In this document: positions 48,211-57,393 of the stretch, one piece after another
Position numbering within the stretch: position 1 is the first letter of the stretch
Layout of the letters: the number at the start of each line of letters is the position of its first letter
NCBI GenBank assembly: GCA_019752635.1
Contig: JAIELX010000037.1
Coordinates: 1 to 64,000, forward strand
Origin: Candidatus Obscuribacterales bacterium
Lineage (GTDB): Bacteria > Cyanobacteriota > Vampirovibrionia > Obscuribacterales > Obscuribacteraceae
Length of the DNA stretch: 64,000 nucleotides
Direction: 5' to 3'
Made by a program: the position numbers and the translations under genes
Notes under the pieces: generated by a model
What the model was told of the DNA's origin: nothing
The model's database searches: none
What the model saw: the letters and a program-made list of their open reading frames with translations, nothing else

Positions 48211-49334
48211 ACTGTTTCCAATATTCGCTCGTAAATCAGGGTGAGCTGATCGAGCGAACTGACTTCCACACATTCGTCAACCTTGTGAATGGTTTGATTT
48301 ACAACGCCCAGCTCAAACACCTGGGCTCCTGTCGGGGCAACGAAGCGCCCATCGGAGGTGCCACCACCGGTGGAGAGTTGAGGGGGGCTGTCGACCACTT
48401 CTTGCACGCATTGGCAAACTTTGTGAATCAGTTCTCCTGCAGGAGTTATGAAAGGATGCCCTGATAGTCGCCACTTGATTTCGTAATCGAGATTGTTTTT
48501 GTCTAGAATTTCTTCGCAGCGAGCCTGGATTTGTTCTGCGCTCAGCTCTGAGGAGAAACGCCAGTTGAAGAGCACATCGGCGTGTCCGGGGATTACATTC
48601 ACTGCGCCTGTGCCGGAATTGATGTTGGAGATTTGAAAGCTTGTGGCAGGAAAGTATTGGTTGCCCTCATCCCAGCGCGTGGCACAAAGTTCGGAGAGCG
48701 CCGGTAGAGCCTTGTGTATCGGGTTGTCCGCAAGATGCGGGTACGCCACGTGTCCTTGCTTTCCTTTAACTCGAAGCGTGCCCAGAAGTGAACCGCGTCG
48801 TCCATTCTTGATGATGTCGCCCAAAGTTTGCTCTGAGCTCGGCTCGCCAACAAGGCAGTAATCAATATTCTCGCCACGGTGTTGTAGTCGCTCTATTACT
48901 TTAACTGTTCCATTGATAGCAGGTCCTTCTTCGTCGCTGGTCAACAGCAGAGCAATTGAGCCATTGGGCTCGGGCCTGTGGTTCAGGAAGCGCTCGCATG
49001 CCGTGACGAATGCCGCAATTCCGCTTTTCATGTCTGCGGCGCCGCGTCCGTATAAGAACCCTTCGCGCACAGTAGGCGTGAAAGGAGGTGAGGACCATTG
49101 GCTCACCGGTCCGGTCGGAACAACGTCCGTGTGTCCTAGGAAAACGAACAAAGGGCTCCGGGTTCCTTTTCGTAGCCAGATGTTCGACACGTCCTCGAAC
49201 TGCATTTTTTCGGCCGCAAAGCCTAGCGGAACCAGGCGCTCGGCAATCAAGTCCTGGCAACCGGCGTCATCAGGCGTGATTGATGCGCGCTCAATCAGTT
49301 CCTTGCACAATGCTAATGTTGGTGAACCGCTCAT
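48204..49334 (-). CDS. dapE: Succinyl-diaminopimelate desuccinylase
   Basis: A 376-aa M20 enzyme that removes succinate from N-succinyl-LL-diaminopimelate, giving LL-diaminopimelate for lysine and peptidoglycan. [10 protein letters not shown] (66-75) has His 68 and Asp 70, [11 protein letters not shown] (95-105) Asp 101, and TSDEEGPA the catalytic Glu pair; [17 protein letters not shown] is DapE-specific. Length is normal. It overlaps dapD by 4 bp and is the last gene of the operon, with a terminator across its stop codon. Confidence 0.94.
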   Translation of the reverse strand: MSGSPTLALCKELIERASITPDDAGCQDLIAERLVPLGFAAEKMQFEDVSNIWLRKGTRSPLFVFLGHTDVVPTGPVSQWSSPPFTPTVREGFLYGRGAADMKSGIAAFVTACERFLNHRPEPNGSIALLLTSDEEGPAINGTVKVIERLQHRGENIDYCLVGEPSSEQTLGDIIKNGRRGSLLGTLRVKGKQGHVAYPHLADNPIHKALPALSELCATRWDEGNQYFPATSFQISNINSGTGAVNVIPGHADVLFNWRFSSELSAEQIQARCEEILDKNNLDYEIKWRLSGHPFITPAGELIHKVCQCVQEVVDSPPQLSTGGGTSDGRFVAPTGAQVFELGVVNQTIHKVDECVEVSSLDQLTLIYERILETVL

Positions 49335-50152
49335 GGTGTGCGAAGCAATTCGTTCAAGCTAACTTTGCCGCGAGTCTTTTCGTCGACACGCTTAACTATG
49401 ACTGCACAGTAGAGAGAGTATTTGCCGTCTGGAGACGGAAGCGAACCCGATACGACAACGGACCCTGCGGGAATTCTGCCGTAGGTGATTTCGCCGGTCT
49501 CGCGGTTGTAAATGCGCGTGCTTTGACCGAGAAACACTCCCATAGATATGACGGAACCCTCTTCGACAATGACTCCTTCCACTACTTCCGATCGTGCACC
49601 GATGAAGCAATTGTCCTCGATGATTGTCGGGCTGGCTTGCAGTGGTTCAAGGACGCCTCCGATGCCTGCACCGCCAGACAAATGGACGTTCTTTCCAATC
49701 TGGGCGCAAGAGCCGACCGTCGCCCATGTGTCCACCATTGTGCCGCTATCTACGAACGCGCCGATATTGATAAACGCTGGCATGACGATGACGTCGGGCG
49801 CGATGTACGATCCGCGTCTTACCGCTGCTGGAGGCACAATTCGAAATCCGCCCGTGCGAAAGTTTTCATCAGTCCAACCGCTAAACTTGGGATCGACTTT
49901 GTCCCAATAGTTTGTATAGCCGCCGGGCATTACCTTGTTGTTTTCTATCCGGAATGAGAGCAGCACTGCTTTCTTGAGCCACTCGTTGACGATCCATTGT
50001 CCATCTTTCTTTTCCGCTACGCGCGCACTACCGTTGTCTAGCAACTCCAGCGCAGCGTTTACGGATTGTTTTAGTTTGGCGTCGACATTCGCCGGAGTGA
50101 TGGTGCTTCGTCGTTCAAATGCTTCTTCGATCGCGGCGATCAAGTCCTTCAT
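49331..50152 (-). CDS. dapD: Tetrahydrodipicolinate N-succinyltransferase
   Basis: A 273-aa acyltransferase, the length of E. coli DapD. It transfers succinyl from succinyl-CoA to tetrahydrodipicolinate. The left-handed beta-helix shows as hexapeptide repeats ([20 protein letters not shown], then [20 protein letters not shown] with [20 protein letters not shown]). The start is one of two overlapping ATGs (50155 or 50152); I prefer 50152 for its spacing from AAGGAGG. It overlaps the stop of dapC (ATGATGA), so translation is coupled. Confidence 0.95.
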   Translation of the reverse strand: MKDLIAAIEEAFERRSTITPANVDAKLKQSVNAALELLDNGSARVAEKKDGQWIVNEWLKKAVLLSFRIENNKVMPGGYTNYWDKVDPKFSGWTDENFRTGGFRIVPPAAVRRGSYIAPDVIVMPAFINIGAFVDSGTMVDTWATVGSCAQIGKNVHLSGGAGIGGVLEPLQASPTIIEDNCFIGARSEVVEGVIVEEGSVISMGVFLGQSTRIYNRETGEITYGRIPAGSVVVSGSLPSPDGKYSLYCAVIVKRVDEKTRGKVSLNELLRTP

Positions 50153-51375
50153 CATTCCTCCTTGTAGTGTTCGACAAATCTCTTCAGGCGTTCGGCGCCT
50201 TCGATGCACTGTTCTCGCGGTGCTACCAATGCCATGCGAACGTATCCGTATCCTGGCGTGACATCATGAGCGGTGCGCGACAAGTAAGATCCGGGTAGTA
50301 CCACCAGGTTCTCTCTCTGGTAAAGTTGACGAGCGAATTTGGTGTCGTCTCCCGGGACCCGCGTCCAGAGGTAGAATCCGCCTTCGGGTTGCTCTGTGTA
50401 AAAACTGTCGCCGTTGTTATCAATTACAGGTGAAAGAATTTTGAGAACTTCGCCGAATTTTTCTTTGTAGAGACGTCTGTTCTCGCGAACATGTAATTCG
50501 TCGCTCCAGGCAGTGACGCTCGCCGCCTGAATAGGCGGGGGCATCGAGCAACCGTGGTAAGTCCTGAACTGTCGATATTTTTTGATGATGTTCGCGTCGC
50601 CAGCAACAAATCCCGAGCGCAATCCGGGCGAACTTGATCTTTTGGAAAGGCTGTGGAAAACAACGCATCGCTGGAAATCGGCACGGCCTGCTTGCCAAGC
50701 TGCCTTTAGCAGTCCGGCCGGCGGTGCGTTTTCATCGAAATATAACTCGGAGTAGCATTCGTCGGATGCAATTACGAAGTCGAATGTGTCCGCCAGCTCA
50801 ATGAGCTTGTTGAGCTCGGAAGCGGAAAGTACCGATCCTGCAGGGTTGCCCGGATTGCATACGTAGATCAACTGGCAGTTTTTCCACACTGCCTCGGGAA
50901 CGGTATCGAAGTCTGGTTTGAAACTGTTTTGAGCGGATAAGTTCTGAAACCATGGAGTGGCGCCTGCTAGCAAGGCAGCCCCTTCGTAAATTTGATAAAA
51001 CGGATTGGGCATGACTACGGTTGCGCCCGGGCTCGGGTTTACTATGCATTGCGCGATCGAGTAAAGCGCTTCTCTTGTTCCGTTTACGGGTAGAACATGA
51101 CGTTCGGGATCGATCGCTTTTGGTTGCAGGAAGCGTTGATCAAGCCAGTTACTGATTGATGTGCGCAGTTCTGCGCTAGCGGCGATGGGTGGATAGGTGC
51201 CAAGCATTACGGCGCTTTCCTGCAGCTTTTGTACTATCGCAGGCGGAACAGGATGCTTGGGTTCGCCGACCGACCAGAGAATTTGTTGGCGATCGGAAGG
51301 CGGTTCGACACCGGAAAAAAGTTTCCCGAGCTTTTCGAACGGATATGGCTGCAGCAGGTCTAATGCAGGGTTCAT
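50152..51375 (-). CDS. dapC: Succinyldiaminopimelate aminotransferase (DapC-type)
   Basis: A 407-aa fold-type I PLP aminotransferase. [42 protein letters not shown] and [16 protein letters not shown] (PLP Lys in SLSKRS) follow the DapC pattern of proteobacteria, and [13 protein letters not shown] is a DapC-like loop. It converts N-succinyl-2-amino-6-oxopimelate to N-succinyl-LL-diaminopimelate with glutamate. Its place between dapD and the M20D gene supports this rather than a general aminotransferase. ATG 51375 follows GAAGGAAACC; the open frame reaches TTG 51387. Confidence 0.92.
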   Translation of the reverse strand: MNPALDLLQPYPFEKLGKLFSGVEPPSDRQQILWSVGEPKHPVPPAIVQKLQESAVMLGTYPPIAASAELRTSISNWLDQRFLQPKAIDPERHVLPVNGTREALYSIAQCIVNPSPGATVVMPNPFYQIYEGAALLAGATPWFQNLSAQNSFKPDFDTVPEAVWKNCQLIYVCNPGNPAGSVLSASELNKLIELADTFDFVIASDECYSELYFDENAPPAGLLKAAWQAGRADFQRCVVFHSLSKRSSSPGLRSGFVAGDANIIKKYRQFRTYHGCSMPPPIQAASVTAWSDELHVRENRRLYKEKFGEVLKILSPVIDNNGDSFYTEQPEGGFYLWTRVPGDDTKFARQLYQRENLVVLPGSYLSRTAHDVTPGYGYVRMALVAPREQCIEGAERLKRFVEHYKEE

Positions 51376-51383
51376 GGTTTCCT

Positions 51384-52562
51384 TCAAATAGTCATCAGTC
51401 TTTTTGCCGTTTCGGCCAGTATTGCCGGACCCAGAAAGAGGTGCGACTCGTCAATATCGAATGTAGGGCTGTGGTGGCTTCTTCTGTCGCCTCTCACCTC
51501 GCAACCAAGGAACATGAAGGCTCCCGGCGCCGCTTGCGCCAGTACCGAAAAATCCTCAGACCAGGTTTTGGGTGGAATGGTGATCACGTTTTCTTCGCCG
51601 ATCAACTCACGAGCAACTTCATTCATCAGCATCGCGACTGTGAAATTGTTTACTGTCGCCGGATAGCCAAGTTGATAATCAAGTTTGAAATCTCCGCCAA
51701 GAGCGCGCGTTATGTTGCACGCCCTGGTTATCTCTTCCTTGAGCTTATTCCGTGTTTCATCGTTGAAGCTCCGAATCGAGCCGAGCAGAGTAACTGTTTC
51801 GGATATGATGTTGCCTCGGGTGCTGGAGCTGCTCACGGAGCCAATGGTAAGTACGGCCGGTTCAACGGCTGCGATGCGTCTTGAGACAATTTGCTGAAGT
51901 GCGTTGATTACTTGTGCTGATAACGCAACCGCGTCGATCGTGCTTTCGGGATAAGCTCCGTGTCCGCCTTTTCCGATAATTGTAATTCGAAAAACATCAG
52001 CGGCCGCCATTACTGCGCCAGGCATTATCGCAACTTTTCCTGCAGGTAATGATGAGTCCACGTGCAGACCTATGACTGCTGAAACGCGATCCATTACTCC
52101 TTCTTCAAGCATGCGCATCGCGCCGGATTTCAGTTCTGCGTCAACGTTTTCTTCGGACGGCTGCATCAAAATTCTCACAGCACCGTCAATGTTGGTCTCG
52201 CCGGAAAGCAGTTTGGCCGCGGCCAGTCCACAAGCCATGTGGGCGTCATGGCCACATGCATGCATGACGCCCTGATTTGCGGAGGCAAACGGGAGATTGT
52301 TGGCCTCTTCAATCGGCAGACCATCCATGTCTGCGCGTATCGCTACGATTCTGCCTGTGCCGATGTCTCCAACAACACCAGTTTTGGCCACGCCGGTTTG
52401 GACTGAATACCCGAGTTCCTTTAGTCTGGCGGCGTTGACTTTTGCCGTCTCAGTTTCTTGAAAGCTCAGCTCGGGGTGTTGATGGAAGTAGCGTCGTGTT
52501 TCGATAATGTCCGGCTGGAGTTCGCGCGCGCGCTCCAGCATTCCGGTTTTAGTCCCGCTCAT
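51384..52562 (-). CDS. M20D amidohydrolase in the dap operon
   Basis: A 392-aa zinc amidohydrolase. HACGHDAHMA (101-110) carries the metal ligands Cys 103, His 105 and His 108 region, RRYFHQHPELSF opens the domain, and PSEENVDAE supplies the catalytic Glu. Relatives include hippurate hydrolases, IAA-amino acid hydrolases and N-acetyl-diaminopimelate deacetylase. It lies 8 bp upstream of dapC. As dapE already supplies desuccinylation, it may clear an N-acyl side product or serve a different acyl substrate. ATG 52562 has only a weak site (GAGGCGG). Confidence 0.9.
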   Translation of the reverse strand: MSGTKTGMLERARELQPDIIETRRYFHQHPELSFQETETAKVNAARLKELGYSVQTGVAKTGVVGDIGTGRIVAIRADMDGLPIEEANNLPFASANQGVMHACGHDAHMACGLAAAKLLSGETNIDGAVRILMQPSEENVDAELKSGAMRMLEEGVMDRVSAVIGLHVDSSLPAGKVAIMPGAVMAAADVFRITIIGKGGHGAYPESTIDAVALSAQVINALQQIVSRRIAAVEPAVLTIGSVSSSSTRGNIISETVTLLGSIRSFNDETRNKLKEEITRACNITRALGGDFKLDYQLGYPATVNNFTVAMLMNEVARELIGEENVITIPPKTWSEDFSVLAQAAPGAFMFLGCEVRGDRRSHHSPTFDIDESHLFLGPAILAETAKRLMTI

Positions 52563-52584
52563 ATCTGGCCGCCTCGCCTATTTG

Positions 52585-52758
52585 TTAACGGCCTCGGCTA
52601 CCGCTGCTGCCACTGTTGTTTGCGAATCCTTCTTCGATCATGCGTTCCGTTATCTTGATAAACGCAGCCACAAGGCATTGGATTTGCTCTTCGGTGAACT
52701 GCGCATTTGTTTCTTCAATGCACCGGCGAAGCATCCTTTCGGTCTCTGATTTCAGCAT
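52585..52758 (-). CDS. Small protein heading the dap operon, 57 aa
   Basis: A 57-aa ORF not listed by usual length filters. ATG 52758 has an ideal ACAGGAGGATGATGTC site and the stop is 22 bp before the M20D start. The sequence is a helical core (ETERMLRRCIEETNAQFTEE, then QCLVAAFIKITERMIEEGF) with a Gly/Ser/Arg tail; two Cys (13 and 28). It resembles small helical adaptors or antitoxin-like proteins but I do not recognise it. It is translated first on the operon transcript. Confidence 0.75.
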   Translation of the reverse strand: MLKSETERMLRRCIEETNAQFTEEQIQCLVAAFIKITERMIEEGFANNSGSSGSRGR

Positions 52759-52821
52759 GACATCATCCTCCTGTCGAACAGGGAGAGTTTACCGCGTTCT
52801 AAGTGCAGATGACTCCTGACA

Positions 52822-52885
52822 CCGGCAGCATTTCACAGGCCCGATCGTTGCGATCTCAGTGGGGTAAACCCCGTGGTGCTGCCGG
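52822..52885 (-). promoter_or_regulatory. Three-stem structured leader of the dap operon
   Basis: Outer stem CCGGCAGCA (52822-52830) with TGCTGCCGG (52877-52885) encloses two smaller hairpins: GATCG-TTG-CGATC and GGGGT-AA-ACCCC. This three-way-junction layout in the leader, 64 nt before the first gene, suggests a regulatory RNA. It does not match the lysine riboswitch consensus. Confidence 0.5.
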
Positions 52886-53338
52886 ACCGGGCGCTCAGCT
52901 TGCTCGAAGCTAATGTAATTCAGGTGTTACATCGCTTGGACGGGGCCGTGCCAGTCGCGAATTCCCCGTTCGATTTACTGCCTTATCTGGTAGACGGCGC
53001 ACTTGCCGAGAGTTAGCGCAGGTAGCGTGTTGTCGCCGCTAGCTCGTGAAGCGAGAGATTACGTGAGGCTTGAAAAACAATAATGTAGATTCAGGCATAT
53101 ATCAGTGATTTCAGGAAATTATCTTGATTAATATGCCAGTAGCCTTTTCCTTTTCCGACAATGCGAGAAAACTCGTCCTCCATAGTGTCGCTTCCACAAT
53201 CAGGTTCGCAACAAGCAATGTGATTGCCTGTTGTATGCCGGAACTCGGAAGAACATGCGGGAGTTTTTCGTCGTCGGGCGGATTGGCGCAAACAAGATTG
53301 GGCTCTGCTCAGGCAAGCCCGCCAGGGAACTGTGTGTC
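52886..53338. other. Intergenic region
   Basis: No supported gene. It holds the promoter region of the dap operon (reading left). A 66-codon minus frame at 53091-53291 has no support. Confidence 0.35.
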
Positions 53339-53482
53339 ATGAAGTTGCGTATTCGGGAATTTTTGCCGCTGGTGTTGATATTGCTGTGCTTCCTGCTCGT
53401 GGTAGGAATCGCGCAAGTCTACGACCGTGCAGGCGTTCAGACAAACCCGACTCGCCCTGCTGAGTTACTCCCGCTTCGCTGA
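53339..53482 (+). CDS. Small membrane protein, 47 aa
   Basis: MKLRIREFLP, then a single strong hydrophobic helix (LVLILLCFLLVVGIAQV) and a short polar tail. AGGGAACTGTGTGTC precedes the ATG at 53339. It ends 61 bp before the M28 peptidase gene and could be co-transcribed. Single-span small proteins like this often act on larger membrane complexes; none is indicated. Confidence 0.55.
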   Translation: MKLRIREFLPLVLILLCFLLVVGIAQVYDRAGVQTNPTRPAELLPLR

Positions 53483-53543
53483 GATTCCAACGGCAACGCC
53501 GCGATTCTCCCACCTTCCAATACTCTCCATCAGGGATCTGAAC

Positions 53544-54545
53544 ATGAGCATCAAGCCAACGCCTCGCTTGGCGAAAGCGATTCTCGAAGCGCCCGTAAAG
53601 ATCGACCTGTCCGGTGTTGTGCCGCCCGATGCGCGCATCGTCAAAGCTCTGGCCGCGCGGATCAACGTGACCTCGACCACCGGTTTGCTGAGCGATCTCA
53701 CCGGTGTGCGCGACTGCACAATTGATGGTGCGGCGTACCGGATGCGCACGCGGAACGCCATGTCGTCCGGCTACCTCAAGGCCGTGCGCTATCTGGAACA
53801 GTTCTATGCCGGACTGCGGAATCCGCTTTCGACGGTCCGACGTTTCTACACGGCCAACAACGTGCGGCGTCCTCAGCTGCAGGTGGACTTCCTCGCGGAT
53901 AAACCCACCAAGCGGACGTTGTTCCTGACGTCGCATGTGGACTCGACCGTTGGTCGACCGAGAGCTGAGGAGATGGACGCTCCGGGAGCAGACGACGACG
54001 GCACAGGGACGGTTGCGCAGATGCTCATCTTCGCCACGCTGGCGGATTTGCGCGAAGCCGGCGTGCCTATCAACATCAACGTTCGCGGTGTCCACTTCGG
54101 TTCGGAAGAGCAGCAGTTGCTCGGAAGCAAGCAGTATGTCGCCGAGCTGAAGAACGAGACCGGCATCGAAGTGGTCGGCCAGCTTCAGCTGGAAATGATG
54201 GGCTACGACGGTGACAAGTCGCGTCGGGTGGACCTGCATGACGACGAGGACCACAACGGCTCGCATGCCCTTGTTGAGAGTTTGATGCGTTCGGCCACGG
54301 CTCATGGTTTCGACCTGGGCATTCGTGACTTGCACGTGTTCAACCCCTATCGCCCCAGCGATCACCGCCCTTTCTTGGCCGCCGGTTACCGAGCGGTGTG
54401 TATCAGTGAGGACTCATCTGACCACGGGGTCAATCCCAACATGCACACCATCAACGATACCATCGACAAGCTCGACATGGCCTACTTCGTCGATGTTGCG
54501 CGCTTCTGTGGTGCGGGGGCCATCGACCTTGTTATGGCCGGCTAA
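53544..54545 (+). CDS. M28 family aminopeptidase
   Basis: A 333-aa metallopeptidase. SHVDSTVG (130-137) has His 131 and Asp 133, APGADDDGTGT (146-156) the bridging Asp, GSEEQQLLGS (187-196) the catalytic Glu pair, and SEDSSDHGVNPNMHTINDT supplies the last His ligand, so the two-zinc site is complete. The domain starts about residue 75 after a helical N-terminal part. There is no signal peptide, so it is cytosolic, unlike many M28 enzymes. ATG 53544 follows CAGGGATCTGAAC. Strong codon bias. Confidence 0.93.
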   Translation: MSIKPTPRLAKAILEAPVKIDLSGVVPPDARIVKALAARINVTSTTGLLSDLTGVRDCTIDGAAYRMRTRNAMSSGYLKAVRYLEQFYAGLRNPLSTVRRFYTANNVRRPQLQVDFLADKPTKRTLFLTSHVDSTVGRPRAEEMDAPGADDDGTGTVAQMLIFATLADLREAGVPININVRGVHFGSEEQQLLGSKQYVAELKNETGIEVVGQLQLEMMGYDGDKSRRVDLHDDEDHNGSHALVESLMRSATAHGFDLGIRDLHVFNPYRPSDHRPFLAAGYRAVCISEDSSDHGVNPNMHTINDTIDKLDMAYFVDVARFCGAGAIDLVMAG

Positions 54546-54600
54546 GTAAGGTCCCAATTGCGGTTAGCTGATTGCCGCGCGGTGCCGTCGGCTGGAGGGT

Positions 54601-54637
54601 AAGCCGGAGGAAGCCTTGGCAGGCTTTCTTCCGGCTT
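54601..54637 (+). terminator. Intrinsic terminator after the M28 gene
   Basis: AAGCCGGAGGAAGCC / GGCTTTCTTCCGGCTT with small mismatches and a 5-nt loop, followed by TTCTCCTTATTG. Confidence 0.75.
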
Positions 54638-54655
54638 TCTCCTTATTGCAAGATG

Positions 54656-54672
54656 TACTATAGACGGCAGTA
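54656..54672. repeat. TACT-N9-AGTA motif
   Basis: Recurring element 18 nt past the terminator. The rest of 54546-55009 shows only a GTGGTCACCAC palindrome near 54773. Confidence 0.5.
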
Positions 54673-55009
54673 GCGACGGTATCGACTTTAGCTCAGGGGC
54701 TTAGTAAGGTACGCACCGAGCGCCCTTATCTGCTAAAGCTTTTCAGCAAAGCGTCCTTGTCGCTAGCTGATAGTGGTCACCACTTTTCTTTTCGGATCTC
54801 AAGTGATGAGTAGCTTAACAATATCTTCTTTGATTGCCGCGATTCGTTGATGCTCTGCGGAACATTGATTGGGAGGCGCTTTCGGCGAAGTCGTTCGTGT
54901 TTGTCGGGAGCCCGGGGACATATCCAGTGCAATCCATGTGGAGTCATTCTCTGTAATATTGCGGCGGTGGTGTTAACATTTTGCTCTGATATACATCGGA
55001 GGATGTGGC

Positions 55010-55672
55010 ATGGCTTTGGGATTGCTGCGCGCAGTGCTGCTGAGTTTTTTACGGACTCTCTTTGGCGCGATAGTTTATCGGGGCTCGGAACCACCGCACT
55101 TTGAAGTTGAACGCAAGTTTCACCTTGAGGACGGGGAAGTCAATGAGGTGATCGAGCGATTGCGTGAGCAGGGTTTCTCTCCCGCCGGCGTCGTGGTGAT
55201 GACTGATACGTTCTTGCCGCCGCCAGCCAAGGGTGAAATGCTGCGAGTTCGTGACGAAACAATTGGTGGCGTCACTCGTACGGTTTTAACGCGTAAAAGC
55301 TGGATCAATACACCTGAGGGTGGTAAAGAGCGTCGTGAGATCGAACGCGTCGCGAGTCCTTTCCTCCGGACGGCTTTGTTATTGGCCGCCCGCATGATAT
55401 GCGGAGATCTTGCTTCTTTCGTAAAGGAACGCAGGCTCTTCACGGGTACCGCTAACAACTTGGAAGTCGTTGTTAGCGTTGACGAAGTGAATGGACTCGG
55501 CAAGTATTCCGGTGATTACCTGGAAGTAGAAGTGATCGTTCCCATAGGAGAAGACACTGCCGCTGCGCGCGACGTCATCTTCTCTGTCGCTGCAAGGCTC
55601 TTCGACGGACAGCGCAGTGATGTCGGTCGGTCGTATCAGGAAATGTTGTCGCTGCATCGTCAGGGCAAATAG
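55010..55672 (+). CDS. CYTH domain protein with N-terminal membrane helix
   Basis: A 220-aa protein. Residues 4-23 form a hydrophobic anchor. The CYTH (triphosphate tunnel) domain begins with FEVERKFHL (31-39), the ExExK signature, followed by strands with basic residues (EMLRVRDE, TVLTRKSW, ERREIER, ASFVKERRLF) and LEVEVIVPIGED. These enzymes hydrolyse thiamine triphosphate or inorganic triphosphate, or bind polyphosphate. A membrane-anchored CYTH is unusual. ATG 55010 follows TCGGAGGATGTGGC. Confidence 0.9.
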   Translation: MALGLLRAVLLSFLRTLFGAIVYRGSEPPHFEVERKFHLEDGEVNEVIERLREQGFSPAGVVVMTDTFLPPPAKGEMLRVRDETIGGVTRTVLTRKSWINTPEGGKERREIERVASPFLRTALLLAARMICGDLASFVKERRLFTGTANNLEVVVSVDEVNGLGKYSGDYLEVEVIVPIGEDTAAARDVIFSVAARLFDGQRSDVGRSYQEMLSLHRQGK

Positions 55673-55758
55673 CGCCGCAATTTGGTTTGTCGTTTGCTGA
55701 ACGCACCGGATGTGGTGCTAGAGTTCTTTGGAATGTTTTTCTGCAAAGGAGATGAGCT

Positions 55759-56775
55759 ATGCCGGTGCAAACCACCACTCGGGCGTTTATTCTGCGTGAT
55801 TTTGGACTTGAGCATCTTGTCACCGAGAATCGAGCACTACCCGAACTTGGGGAGCACGGTGTTCTTCTCTCAATGAAAGCCGTTTCGTTGAACTTTAGAG
55901 ATCTTATGGTCGCGAAGGGGCTTTATAGCAGAAACTTGAAACTGCCCTTGGTGCCGCTGTCGGACGGCGCCGGTGAAGTGATCGAGGTCGGTTCGAGCGT
56001 CTCAAGGGTGAAGCGAGGTGATCGTGTAACGCCGATCTTTATGCAGCGCTGGTTGTCCGGGATGCTGGACAAAGATGCGGCGAAGAGTGCTTTGGGTGCA
56101 GCTATCGATGGTGTGCTTCAGAATGAGGCTGTGTTTCACGAAGACGGGTTGGTTAAGATTCCGGAGCACCTGTCCTTCGAAGAAGCCGCTACTCTTCCGT
56201 GCGCCGCTGTGACTGCCTGGAACGCTTTGATGGAATCGGGCAAAATTCTGCCTGGCGCCAGAGTTTTGACTTTGGGTACAGGTGGTGTTTCAATTTTTGC
56301 GCTGCAATTTGCGAAAGCCGCTGGCGCCGAGGTAATCATCACTTCCAGTTCCGATGCAAAATTGGAGCGAGCAAAAAAGCTCGGCGCCGTTATGGGCATA
56401 AACTACGGACAAACGCCGGACTGGGAGAAGTCTGTTCTAAAGGCGTTTCCAGACGGAGTCGATCATGTGATTGAGCTTGGTGGCGCGGGTACTTTGACCA
56501 GATCTTTGAAGGCCGTTCGGCTTGGCGGGCACATCAGCCTGATTGGCAGGCTCACAGATGGTCAATTCGATCCGACGCTTTTACTGATGAAAGGTGCTCG
56601 CCTGCAAGGAGTTTTTGTCGGCGCGCGTGACATGTTCGAGAGAATGAATGCCGCAATTTCCGCGCATAAGCTTCGTCCAGTGATTGATCAGCAGTATTCG
56701 GTGGACGAGATTCAGGAAGCTTTGAAAGCGATGGAAGCAGGCTCTCACTTTGGCAAGATTGTTCTTCGCTTTTAG
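55759..56775 (+). CDS. MDR-family alcohol dehydrogenase / quinone reductase-like
   Basis: A 338-aa zinc-free medium-chain dehydrogenase. The GroES-like domain (VLLSMKAVSLNFRDLMVAKG, LVPLSDGAGEVIEVGSSVSR) lacks the catalytic Cys/His zinc ligands of true alcohol dehydrogenases and the structural four-Cys lobe. The Rossmann domain has VLTLGTGGVSIFALQFAKAAG (NAD(P)-binding) and GVDHVIELGGAGTL. It resembles zinc-independent NADPH:enone or quinone reductases. ATG 55759 follows AAAGGAGATGAGCT. It lies 86 bp after the CYTH gene. Confidence 0.92.
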   Translation: MPVQTTTRAFILRDFGLEHLVTENRALPELGEHGVLLSMKAVSLNFRDLMVAKGLYSRNLKLPLVPLSDGAGEVIEVGSSVSRVKRGDRVTPIFMQRWLSGMLDKDAAKSALGAAIDGVLQNEAVFHEDGLVKIPEHLSFEEAATLPCAAVTAWNALMESGKILPGARVLTLGTGGVSIFALQFAKAAGAEVIITSSSDAKLERAKKLGAVMGINYGQTPDWEKSVLKAFPDGVDHVIELGGAGTLTRSLKAVRLGGHISLIGRLTDGQFDPTLLLMKGARLQGVFVGARDMFERMNAAISAHKLRPVIDQQYSVDEIQEALKAMEAGSHFGKIVLRF

Positions 56776-56810
56776 GCGCTCAGGCTTGTTGGCAAAGCCT
56801 CCAATCCGCC

Positions 56811-56868
56811 GCGCGTGGATGACGTCGCATCTCGCTTCGCGCCGGTCAAGCGTCGTTCGAGCTGCACT
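56811..56868. repeat. Dispersed element, copy A
   Basis: GCGCGTGGAT-(33 nt)-CGTTCGAGCTGCACT beginning 36 nt after the MDR stop. A related copy begins 36 nt after the stop at 60057. The rest of 56776-57393 (618 bp) has no supported gene. Confidence 0.45.
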
Positions 56869-57393
56869 TACTCTAACCTTGCTGTGTCGTTCCGATGTTG
56901 CGGACGGAACTCGTCGCTGGAGCTTCGCTGGGTAGTTTGCTAGTTTTTCCGCCTCGCCGGCAAGCCGGAGCAACTACGAATGGTGTCCGGCTAGTGCACC
57001 TAGCGAAGCCCGTCACCCCATGTCGTCGTGCGGCGATCCCCCGGGCGACGGCGTACGCGCTAGCGGCGTTGGTCCATCCGCGCCAAGCACGCCAGTGGTG
57101 CCAATGCATTGCATGGCAGGAGGAAAGAGCGCGGTTGCGCGGTTGGTATGCGTCGAAAGTTATATCTGCTCAGCTGTTGCCAGTCATTGCCATTGCTTGG
57201 AGATTCCGTCCGAAATCATTACGCTAGAGGTCTATTTCGTTTTTTCAATTAACTGGAGCAATAATCCCCTGGAAGACTAGTCCAGCGCACCATCATCGGC
57301 AGTCCCCGAGCAAGAGCGTAGCTCCTGGATTAAACACCGATGACGCTTCAGTGTGCTGAACCTCTCCCGGCTCTTCATGAAAGGGTCGCGATT

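Noticed and set aside
52822-52885. Lysine riboswitch upstream of the dap operon
   Set aside because: Far too short and without the five-helix lysine consensus segments; retained only as an unknown structured leader.
56854-56868. tRNA T-loop-like GTTCGAGC
   Set aside because: No cloverleaf can be drawn around it; the second copy at 60132 also lacks one.
56873-57227. Short ORFs in both strands between 56.8 and 57.2 kb
   Set aside because: Composition is Arg/Ala/Trp-rich in every frame with no start sites; treated as non-coding.
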